Shown here piece by piece: positions 1 to 4,548 of a stretch of DNA of 7,511 nucleotides (position 1 is the first letter of the stretch; each line of letters starts with the position of its first letter). The translations under genes were made by a program, and so were the position numbers. This DNA is from Phycisphaerales bacterium (GTDB lineage: Bacteria; Pseudomonadota; Gammaproteobacteria; Competibacterales; Competibacteraceae), in the NCBI GenBank assembly GCA_014879435.1, contig JACSSB010000324.1, positions 1-7,511 of the forward strand. The letters are read 5' to 3'. Below the pieces are notes generated by a model. That model saw nothing but the letters and a program-made list of their open reading frames with translations, did not search any database and was not told the DNA's origin.

Positions 1-639
1 ACCACCTTTCGTATGCTGTGCGGGCTGCTGCCGCCCTCTGGGGGACAGCTCGAAGTGGCCGGTCACGATCTACGTCATGCGGCGGCCCAGGCGCGTAGTC
101 GGATCGGCTACATGGCGCAACGCTTCTCGCTTTACGTCAATCTGACGGTGGTGCAAAACCTGCGTTTCTTCGCCAGCGCCTACAACTTAAGCGGTCAGCG
201 CCGCCAACAGCGCATCCGCTGGGCGTTGGAGGGTTTCGATCTGGAATCTTATGCCGATCAGGCCAGTGGCGATCTTCCGCTGGGCTACAAACAACGCTTG
301 GCGATGGCCGCCGCCCTGATGCACGAGCCGGATATCTTGTTTCTGGACGAACCCACTTCCGGGGTGGACCCGCTGGCACGGCGGGAATTCTGGGGCCACA
401 TTAATCGGCTGGCTGAACAGGGCGTTACGGTGCTGGTGACTACCCACTTCATGGACGAGGCCAATTACTGCGACCGCTTGGTAATCATGGCCGATGGCGA
501 AGTGCTAGCCGAAGGCACACCCGCAGAGATGAAGGCCCGCTTTCGCAATTCCGCACAACCCGATCCGACTATGGAAGATGCCTTCATCGCTTTGATCGAG
601 CAGCGCACGCAGGCGCAAACCACTGGAGTAACGGTATAG
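1..639 (+). CDS. ybhF: ABC transporter ATP-binding protein, YbhF-like (5' partial)
   Basis: This is the C-terminal part of the cytoplasmic ATPase that powers an ABC-2 type exporter. The reading frame is open from base 1 (first residues TTFRMLCGLLPPSGG), so the Walker A glycines lie just outside the window and the ATG at 13 is internal. Of the 212 visible residues, the Q-loop is YMAQRFSLY (Gln about 40), the ABC signature is the degenerate LPLGYKQ (about 92-98), Walker B is DILFLDEPTSGVDP (about 111-124) and the switch histidine is in TTHFMDEA (about 149). The tail QPDPTMEDAFIALI also matches the end of E. coli YbhF as I remember it. E. coli YbhF has two fused ATPase domains; whether this protein does cannot be seen. 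The two permease genes downstream complete the pump. Reported roles of YbhFSR in E. coli (drug and cation efflux) are family knowledge, not shown here. Confidence 0.9.
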   Translation, partial: TTFRMLCGLLPPSGGQLEVAGHDLRHAAAQARSRIGYMAQRFSLYVNLTVVQNLRFFASAYNLSGQRRQQRIRWALEGFDLESYADQASGDLPLGYKQRLAMAAALMHEPDILFLDEPTSGVDPLARREFWGHINRLAEQGVTVLVTTHFMDEANYCDRLVIMADGEVLAEGTPAEMKARFRNSAQPDPTMEDAFIALIEQRTQAQTTGVTV

Positions 640-670
640 TGTTCCTCAATAAATGCTGTGTAATCATTCA

Positions 671-762
671 CCTCCCCCCTTTGCAAAAGGGGGGTCGGGG
701 GGGATTTCACGCCACGACCCGGATTCAAATCCCCCCTAACCCCCCTTTGCTAAAGGGGGGAA
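671..762. repeat. Two inverted copies of a C6T3/A3G6 hairpin element
   Basis: Copy 1 has arms CCCCCCTTT (674-682) and AAAGGGGGG (686-694) with loop GCA, followed by TCGGGGGGGATTT. Copy 2 has AAATCCCCCCTAA (727-739), then CCCCCCTTT (740-748), loop GCT and AAAGGGGGG (752-760). Copy 1 is the reverse complement of copy 2, so both copies turn their AAATCCCCCC ends inward and these can pair with each other (697-707 with 727-736) around a short centre. The whole block is therefore a compound palindrome of about 92 bp. I see no flanking target duplication. It could be a non-autonomous mobile repeat or an RNA-processing or attenuation site; function is not known. Confidence 0.85.
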
Positions 763-824
763 CTGAACGGTTAGGTTTGCTGCCATCCCCGCGTAAACAG
801 AGATCTCGGTGGATATCGCAGCGA

Positions 825-851
825 CTGGATTCCCGCCTGCGCGGGAATGAC
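825..851 (+). repeat. ATTCCC-N8-GGGAAT hairpin repeat (dRS3-like), copy 1
   Basis: Arms ATTCCCGC (829-836) and GCGGGAAT (841-848) enclose the loop CTGC, with CTGG before and GAC after. The 20-bp core fits ATTCCC-N8-GGGAAT, the pattern of the dRS3 repeat of Neisseria, where it serves as an insertion site for filamentous phages. The same unit recurs at 3176-3202, 3343-3369 and 3392-3419, with right-half fragments at 3287-3320. It lies 48 bp upstream of the permease start. Confidence 0.85.
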
Positions 852-899
852 GATGAAATGTATGGCGCTCTGCTTCCATAACGCAAAGAGGATTGCTGT

Positions 900-2030
900 A
901 TGAGTGCCCGCAGCGGTGCCTGGATGCGCTTGCGCGGAATGGTGCGCAAGGAAAGCCTGCAAATTCTGCGCGATCCCTCCAGCATCGCCATCGCTTTTAT
1001 CATGCCGGTGCTGCTGCTCTTACTCTTCGGCTACGGCGTCTCGCTGGATGCCCAACACATTCCGTTGGCGGTGGTGATCGAAGCTCCCGATACCTACAGC
1101 ACCGGTTTCGCCGCCACCTTCGCCCAATCGGAATACTTCCACCCGCAGCGCTTTGACAGCGTCCAGGAGGCCGAACAGGCGCTGCGGGAACGACGTGTGG
1201 ACGGCATCGTCTGGTTACGTAGCGATTTCAGCCGTCGCCTGCTGGCCGCTGGCGATGCACCGATTGGAGTGATCCTCAATGGCGTCGATGCCAATCAGGC
1301 ACGCATCACCCAGGGTTATATTCAGGGCGCTTGGCAACGCTGGCTGCACGCTTATGCGGTGGCTCAGGGGCGGGAATTGAATCTGCCAGTCGCGATAGAA
1401 CCCCGGATCTGGTTTAACCCCGCGCTGCGTAGTCGCAATTTTCTGGTGCCGGGTCTGGTGGCGGTGATCATGACCCTGATCGGTGCCCTGCTGACTGCAC
1501 TGGTGGTAGCGCGAGAATGGGAGCGCGGCACCATGGAAGCGCTGATGGTGACCCCAATCCGCATCGGAGAATTGCTGCTTGGCAAGTTGCTGCCTTATTT
1601 CGTGCTGGGCATGGGTGGAATGTTGCTGAGCGTGGCCATGGCGCGCTGGCAGTTCGGAGTGCCACTGAATGGCTCGTTCTGGCTGTTGTTGCTGACTTCG
1701 GCGCTGTTCATGCTGGTCGCGCTGGGGATGGGATTGTTAATTTCCACCGTAGCCCGCAACCAGTTCGTGGCTGGTCAGATCGCGATCCTCATCACCTTCC
1801 TCCCAGCCTTCATCTTGTCCGGCTTCATCTTCGACATCGGCTCGATGCCCGCACCGATCCAGTTCATTACCCATGTGGTTCCGGCGCGCTACTTCGTCGC
1901 CATCCTGCAAACCCTATTTCTAGCCGGGGATGTGTGGGTGGTAGTTCTGGCGAATGCCGCCGCGTTATTGCTGATGATGTTGATCTTTTTTGCGGTATTG
2001 AGTCGCTTGGCTCGCAAGCGTCTGGAGTAG
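900..2030 (+). CDS. ybhS: ABC-2 type transporter permease, YbhS-like
   Basis: This is an inner-membrane subunit of the exporter, expected to pair with the next gene product and be driven by the upstream ATPase. The 376 residues show the ABC-2 layout: a cytoplasmic N-terminus with KESLQILRDPSS (17-28), a first membrane helix at about 29-46, a large periplasmic domain at about 47-181, then five hydrophobic segments at about 182-203, 225-246, 258-283, 293-312 and 343-367. The coupling segment REWERGTMEALMVTP (205-219), the stretch LGMGLLIST (275-283) and LSGFIF (306-311) match E. coli YbhS closely. Start choice: AAGAGGA at 886-892 sits 7 nt before the ATG at 900, and the N-terminus aligns with the family. 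The last codons carry the ribosome binding site of the next gene. Substrate cannot be read from sequence. Confidence 0.92.
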   Translation: MSARSGAWMRLRGMVRKESLQILRDPSSIAIAFIMPVLLLLLFGYGVSLDAQHIPLAVVIEAPDTYSTGFAATFAQSEYFHPQRFDSVQEAEQALRERRVDGIVWLRSDFSRRLLAAGDAPIGVILNGVDANQARITQGYIQGAWQRWLHAYAVAQGRELNLPVAIEPRIWFNPALRSRNFLVPGLVAVIMTLIGALLTALVVAREWERGTMEALMVTPIRIGELLLGKLLPYFVLGMGGMLLSVAMARWQFGVPLNGSFWLLLLTSALFMLVALGMGLLISTVARNQFVAGQIAILITFLPAFILSGFIFDIGSMPAPIQFITHVVPARYFVAILQTLFLAGDVWVVVLANAAALLLMMLIFFAVLSRLARKRLE

Positions 2031-2033
2031 GCC

Positions 2034-3143
2034 ATGCTGCAGCATATCCTCGCCCTGGCTTTGAAAGAATTGCTGGCCTTACTGCGGGACAAGCGCAGCC
2101 GCTTCGTGCTGATCGGTCCACCCGTCATCCAACTGCTAGTTTTCAGTTTCGCCGCCACCTACGATCTGCAACACGCACCGATTGCTGTCTACGACCAGGA
2201 CCGGGGTGCCGCTGCTCGGGAATTGATCGCCCGCTTTGTGGGTTCACCCAATTTCCAGGTGGTAGCGTGGATCGAGCACGAGGCGCAGATCGCGCCCTTG
2301 ATCGACGAGCGCCAAGCCTTAGTGGTGCTGCGTATTGGGCCACGCTTCAGCCAGGAAATCCTCAGCGGTGGCAGTGGTTCGGTGCAAGCGATTCTCGATG
2401 GGCGCAATTCCAATACCGCGATGTTGGCGTTGAACTATGTACAAAGCATCGTCAGCGACTTCAACGATGCCTGGGCGCTGCAGCACGGTCGCAACGGATC
2501 ACCCAGCCGCCTCGAAATCCGCCCTTGGTACAACGCCAATCTGGAGTCGCGCTGGTTCGTGGTGCCCGGCATCGTTGGGCTGTTGACTCTGGTGGTGACG
2601 CTGATCGTGACCGCGCTATCGGTGGCGCGAGAGCGCGAGGCCGGGACTTTCGATCAGTTGTTAGTGACCCCGTTGCGGCCAGTAGAAATCCTGATCGGCA
2701 AATCCATCCCTGGTTTATTGGTGGGGCTGTTTCAGGGCAGTTTGATCGTGGTAGTGGCGGTGTACGGCTTTGGCATACCGCTGCGTGGTTCGGTCGGTGC
2801 GTTGTATCTGGGGATGGCGCTGTTTCTGCTTTCGGCGGTGGGGATCGGGCTGATGATTTCCTCGCTGGCGGTGACCCAGCAGCAGGGTTTGCTCGGTGCT
2901 TTTTTATTTCTGGTGCCCGCCGTGATCCTGTCGGGATTCGCCACGCCCATCGCCAACATGCCGCAGGCGGTGCAATGGCTGACCTATCTCAATCCTCTGC
3001 GCTATTTCCTTATCGTGCTGCGCGGGGTGTTCCTGCAGGGTGATTCCTACACCCTATTATTGGATCAATACTGGCCCATGGCGCTGATCGGCTTATTCAG
3101 CCTGACGATGGCCGGTTGGCTGTTCCGCCACCGGATGTATTGA
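2034..3143 (+). CDS. ybhR: ABC-2 type transporter permease, YbhR-like
   Basis: This is the second membrane subunit of the exporter. At 369 residues it has the same topology as its neighbour but is clearly a different subunit: KELLALLRDKRSRF (11-24), first helix at about 24-43, periplasmic domain at about 44-174 containing ILDGRNSNTA (120-129) and WYNANLESRWFVVPG (165-179), then hydrophobic segments at about 176-197, 221-246, 254-279, 285-303 and 346-364. AREREAGTFDQLLVTPL (198-214) is the coupling helix, and TQQQGLLGAF with LNPLRYF (319-325) are hallmarks of YbhR. The start is 3 nt after the previous stop, and its ribosome binding site GGAG (2024-2027) lies in the end of that gene, so the two are probably translationally coupled. 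A 7-bp hairpin 11 nt after the stop may end the transcript. Confidence 0.92.
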   Translation: MLQHILALALKELLALLRDKRSRFVLIGPPVIQLLVFSFAATYDLQHAPIAVYDQDRGAAARELIARFVGSPNFQVVAWIEHEAQIAPLIDERQALVVLRIGPRFSQEILSGGSGSVQAILDGRNSNTAMLALNYVQSIVSDFNDAWALQHGRNGSPSRLEIRPWYNANLESRWFVVPGIVGLLTLVVTLIVTALSVAREREAGTFDQLLVTPLRPVEILIGKSIPGLLVGLFQGSLIVVVAVYGFGIPLRGSVGALYLGMALFLLSAVGIGLMISSLAVTQQQGLLGAFLFLVPAVILSGFATPIANMPQAVQWLTYLNPLRYFLIVLRGVFLQGDSYTLLLDQYWPMALIGLFSLTMAGWLFRHRMY

Positions 3144-3154
3144 GAAATGGTGGA

Positions 3155-3172
3155 GCTGAAATCTCTTTCAGC
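3155..3172 (+). terminator. Possible terminator hairpin after ybhR
   Basis: GCTGAAA (3155-3161) and TTTCAGC (3166-3172) form a perfect 7-bp stem with loop TCTC, 11 nt after the ybhR stop. It is followed by CTTCT, a poor T-tract, so intrinsic termination would be weak. It is immediately followed by another hairpin (3176-3202). It could instead be a 3'-end stabilising structure. Confidence 0.45.
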
Positions 3173-3175
3173 CTT

Positions 3176-3202
3176 CTGGATTCCCGCTTTCGCGGGAATG
3201 AC
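3176..3202 (+). repeat. ATTCCC-N8-GGGAAT hairpin repeat, copy 2
   Basis: Arms ATTCCCGC (3180-3187) and GCGGGAAT (3192-3199) with loop TTTC, flanked by CTGG and GAC exactly as in the copy at 825-851. Same orientation as that copy; only the loop differs. Confidence 0.85.
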
Positions 3203-3205
3203 AAG

Positions 3206-3236
3206 GGTGGATAAGGCGCATCGCGCCGCATCCACC
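3206..3236 (+). repeat. REP-like hairpin GGTGGATAA...ATCCACC
   Basis: Outer arms GGTGGAT (3206-3212) and ATCCACC (3230-3236) are perfect. Inside, GGCGC (3215-3219) pairs with GCGCC (3223-3227) across the loop ATC, leaving AA and GC as a 2x2 internal loop. It is a relative of the hairpin at 3254-3282 in opposite orientation. The layout resembles REP elements, which in many bacteria are moved by a RAYT (TnpA-REP) protein encoded elsewhere. Confidence 0.7.
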
Positions 3237-3253
3237 ATTATCGCCTACCCCCT

Positions 3254-3282
3254 GGTAGATGCGCTTCGCTTATCTACCCTAC
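3254..3282 (-). repeat. REP-like hairpin, inverted copy with GTAG head
   Basis: Arms GGTAGAT (3254-3260) and ATCTACC (3272-3278) enclose GCG-CTT-CGC and an unpaired TT. On the minus strand it reads GTAGGGTAGATAAGCGAAGC and onwards, so the hairpin is preceded by the GTAG tetranucleotide typical of REP sequences. Paired with the forward hairpin at 3206-3236 it makes an inverted doublet like a BIME. No RAYT gene is in the window. Confidence 0.7.
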
Positions 3283-3286
3283 GCCA

Positions 3287-3320
3287 CTTTTGCGGGAATG
3301 ACAGGGAGCGGGAATGACCG
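3287..3320 (+). repeat. Two right-half fragments of the ATTCCC/GGGAAT repeat
   Basis: TTTTGCGGGAATGACA (3287-3302) and GAGCGGGAATGACC (3307-3320) each match only the right arm plus GAC flank of the full repeat. Neither has a left arm next to it, so these look like truncated copies left by deletion or partial duplication. Confidence 0.65.
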
Positions 3321-3342
3321 AGGAAATAAACAATTAGAGATC

Positions 3343-3369
3343 GTCACTCCCGCGCAGGCGGGAGTCCAG
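3343..3369 (-). repeat. ATTCCC-type hairpin repeat, reversed copy with compensatory change
   Basis: Arms ACTCCCGC (3346-3353) and GCGGGAGT (3358-3365), loop GCAG, flanks GTC and CCAG. Read on the minus strand it is identical to the copy at 825-851 over 27 nt except at two positions, T to C in one arm and A to G in the other, and those two positions pair with each other. Confidence 0.85.
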
Positions 3370-3391
3370 AAGCGATAACGTATGCGGTTTC

Positions 3392-3419
3392 CTGGATTTC
3401 CGCTTTTGCGGGAATGACA
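3392..3419 (+). repeat. ATTCCC-N8-GGGAAT hairpin repeat, copy with one G-T wobble
   Basis: Arms ATTTCCGC (3396-3403) and GCGGGAAT (3408-3415) around loop TTTT, flanked by CTGG and GACA. One C to T change makes a T-G wobble in the stem. It lies 16 bp from the stop codon of the GntR gene and, read on the minus strand, would be the first hairpin after that gene. Confidence 0.8.
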
Positions 3420-3434
3420 GCGGGGAATACGCGA

Positions 3435-4244
3435 TTAGGATTCTTGATTATCGAGGCGGCGGACAAATTCGCCACCATCACCACGCCAGAATTCCAGATC
3501 GGCGGCCTGCACCCGTTGCGCCGCCTGTGTCATATGATCGGCGGCAGCGGCACGGGCGCGGGCGGGATCACCCGCAGCGATAGCTTCCACGATCTTCTGG
3601 TGTTCTGCCCGCACCTGACGGGAGAAATTCACACTGCGGGCTTCATTCGCCCGCGTCACCAGGATTGCTGAGCGAATCGGCTGGCCAAATACTTCCATAA
3701 GTCGCACCCAATGCGGGTTGCCGGTCGCCGCTGCAATCGCCAGATGTAATTGAGCATCCTCTTTCACCCCATCGGCACCAGCGGCGACCGCTTCTTCAAT
3801 GTGGCGTAGCGCGTAGTCAATCTCCGCCAGATGGGCCGGAGTGCGGCGCAACGCCGCCAAAGCGGCCACCTCGGCTTCCATGACCCGACGGACTTCGATC
3901 AGATTCAAGAGAGATTGGATCGACCCCTCGATGGAGCGATTGCTGCTATCTATGGGGTGATAAGGCCCTGGATCGCGCACGAAGGCGCCGCTGCCCTTAC
4001 GGGTCTCCAGCAGCCCATCGGCTTTGAGGCGGGCAATCGCCTCACGAATTACCGTGCGGCTGACACCGAAATGCTGAGCCATGGCTTGCTCGGAAGGCAA
4101 ACGCACGCCTGCCACTAGGTTATCGGCGCGGATCTTGGCCAGCAGTTGCTCGGCAACCCGAGATGCCAGCGTTCCGGTCACGAAGCCGTCGCTATTTTTC
4201 ACCGATCCACGCCCTCTATTCGCGAATGCTTTGCTCGATTCCAT
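3435..4244 (-). CDS. GntR family transcriptional regulator, FadR subfamily (FCD domain)
   Basis: This is a cytoplasmic DNA-binding regulator, most likely a repressor controlling the divergent acid-sugar operon and its own gene. The 269 residues comprise an N-terminal tail of about 25, a winged helix-turn-helix at about 27-91 (LPSEQAMAQHFGVSRTVIRE at 49-68, wing KGSGAFVRD at 83-91), and an all-helical FCD ligand domain at about 110-245. Metal-binding residues expected in FCD proteins are visible: D163 and H167 (EDAQLHLAIA), H215 (AEHQKIVEAI) and H237 (DHMTQA); such domains usually bind a carboxylate ligand. The ATG at 4244 has only a weak ribosome binding site (GGGAAG, about 9 nt upstream); the ATG is otherwise the natural start. 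The TAA stop lies in a repeat-like segment. The specific ligand is not readable; a tetronate or gluconate-type acid is inferred from the neighbours. Confidence 0.92.
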   Translation of the reverse strand: MESSKAFANRGRGSVKNSDGFVTGTLASRVAEQLLAKIRADNLVAGVRLPSEQAMAQHFGVSRTVIREAIARLKADGLLETRKGSGAFVRDPGPYHPIDSSNRSIEGSIQSLLNLIEVRRVMEAEVAALAALRRTPAHLAEIDYALRHIEEAVAAGADGVKEDAQLHLAIAAATGNPHWVRLMEVFGQPIRSAILVTRANEARSVNFSRQVRAEHQKIVEAIAAGDPARARAAAADHMTQAAQRVQAADLEFWRGDGGEFVRRLDNQES

Positions 4245-4285
4245 CTGTGTGTCTTCCCAGCTCCAATCGATTGGCTCAGGTCTTT

Positions 4286-4380
4286 ATACAACATAGTGTA
4301 ACTTCGATACAGAAAAAATATGCTGTCATACAGAAAAAGAATTGACATACAGATAAATACAAATATAAAATAGAAATACA
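4286..4380 (+). promoter_or_regulatory. Array of six ATACA words at helix-related spacing (candidate operator array)
   Basis: ATACA begins at 4286, 4307, 4328, 4347, 4357 and 4376, spacings 21, 21, 19, 10 and 19, close to whole multiples of a helical turn. All are in the same orientation, and TGTAT on the plus strand is absent from the stretch. Three are ATACAG, and two share an 11-nt repeat ATACAGAAAAA. The copy at 4328 lies in CTGTCATACAG (4323-4333), a CTGT-N3-ACAG palindrome with the GT-N3-AC core common in FadR-type operators. The copy at 4347 touches the -35 box. Probable binding sites for the divergent GntR protein; another regulator or intrinsic curvature from the A-tracts is possible. 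Confidence 0.55.
4342..4369 (+). promoter_or_regulatory. Sigma70-like promoter for the acid-sugar operon
   Basis: TTGACA (4342-4347) is a perfect -35 box, followed by a 16-bp spacer and TATAAA (4364-4369), a near-consensus -10. Transcription would start near 4376, leaving a leader of about 170 nt before the kinase ATG. The ATACA words lie on and just upstream of the -35 and inside the spacer, a position suited to repression. Confidence 0.65.
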
Positions 4381-4425
4381 TAAATTTAAAACAACTTGGG
4401 TAGCCGATACCAAAGGCTGCTTTGC

Positions 4426-4479
4426 TAAGGAGGAATCATAAAAAGACAATATATTCATATTGTTGCAATCTATTCATGA
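4426..4479 (+). other. Strong Shine-Dalgarno sequence without a standard start codon
   Basis: TAAGGAGG (4426-4433) is almost the full anti-16S match, yet no ATG, GTG or TTG follows at usable distance. ATA at 4438 opens a 13-codon frame (IKRQYIHIVAIYS) ending at TGA 4477-4479. It may be a decayed leader peptide, a ribosome standby site in the leader, or chance. Confidence 0.25.
4446..4463. promoter_or_regulatory. Perfect 7-bp inverted repeat ACAATAT-ATTC-ATATTGT
   Basis: Arms 4446-4452 and 4457-4463 are perfectly complementary around a 4-bp centre. It lies about 70 bp downstream of the predicted transcription start and about 86 bp before the kinase start. Its size and symmetry suit a dimeric repressor such as the divergent GntR protein; the AT-rich arms would make only a weak RNA hairpin, so a DNA site is more likely. 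Confidence 0.5.
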
Positions 4480-4501
4480 CACACAATTCACGCATGAGCA
4501 C

Positions 4502-4516
4502 CGAGAATTGTTCTCG
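4502..4516 (+). promoter_or_regulatory. Inverted repeat CGAGAA-TTG-TTCTCG just before the kinase ribosome binding site
   Basis: A perfect 6-bp stem with a 3-nt loop, ending 19 nt before the AAAGGAG ribosome binding site (4536-4542). It could act as a DNA operator or as a small hairpin at the 5' side of the translation start. Function is inferred from position only. Confidence 0.4.
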
Positions 4517-4548
4517 AACGCATCATCGCGACCTCAAAGGAGCACAAA

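Larger units (their letters stand above)
640..899. other. Intergenic gap inside the ABC transporter operon, filled with repeats
   Basis: This 260-bp gap separates the ATPase gene from its first permease gene, although the two permease genes are only 3 bp apart. It contains the paired C6/G6 hairpin element (671-762) and one ATTCCC/GGGAAT hairpin (825-851). I see no convincing promoter or start codon with a ribosome binding site before the one at 886-900. Translated frames across it give low-complexity proline- and arginine-rich products from the repeats, so I call no gene. Confidence 0.8.
3144..3434. other. Convergent intergenic region packed with hairpin repeats
   Basis: The 291 bp between the convergent ybhR-like and GntR genes is almost fully explained by structure. 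In order it holds a 7-bp hairpin (3155-3172), an ATTCCC/GGGAAT hairpin (3176-3202), two REP-like hairpins facing opposite ways (3206-3236, 3254-3282), two half-copies (3287-3320), a reversed ATTCCC-type copy (3343-3369) and another forward copy (3392-3419). I see no coding signal. The location suggests that the repeats tolerate or serve as transcription end regions for both genes. Confidence 0.8.
4245..4548. other. AT-rich divergent regulatory region
   Basis: This 304-bp gap lies between the divergent GntR and kinase starts. Its centre (about 4281-4490) is markedly more AT-rich than the coding DNA around it. It holds six ATACA words on the plus strand, a sigma70-like promoter, an 18-bp perfect inverted repeat, a lone strong Shine-Dalgarno sequence and a 15-bp hairpin before the kinase ribosome binding site; these are listed separately. 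For the minus-strand promoter of the GntR gene I see only weak candidates (for example TATAAA read from about 4288 to 4283) and call none. Confidence 0.8.

Noticed and set aside
88..98. Degenerate ABC signature LPLGYKQ (residues about 92-98) as a sign of a dead ATPase
   Set aside because: E. coli YbhF has a similar LPLGFKQ at this point in its second domain, so this is normal for the family. The DNA coordinates given here are nominal; the motif lies near bases 274-294.
1517..3043. 508-codon plus-strand frame spanning both permease genes
   Set aside because: It overlaps two clearly recognisable YbhS/YbhR proteins in another frame, has an Arg/Gly/Ser-rich sequence with no domain, and crosses the boundary between the two genes. 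It is a shadow of GC-rich codon use.
3176..3419. CRISPR array made of the short palindromic repeats
   Set aside because: Spacing is irregular, orientation alternates, the copies belong to several unrelated hairpin families, and no cas gene is present.
4281..4310. A defined promoter for the GntR gene on the minus strand
   Set aside because: TATAAA- and TACACT-like words exist but none has a reasonable -35 at the right distance, so no call is made.
4410..4436. Similarity of CTTTGCTAAGGAGGAA in the kinase leader to the right half of the C6/G6 hairpin element
   Set aside because: The left C6 arm is missing and the shared stretch is short; it may be coincidence, so I do not count it as a repeat copy.
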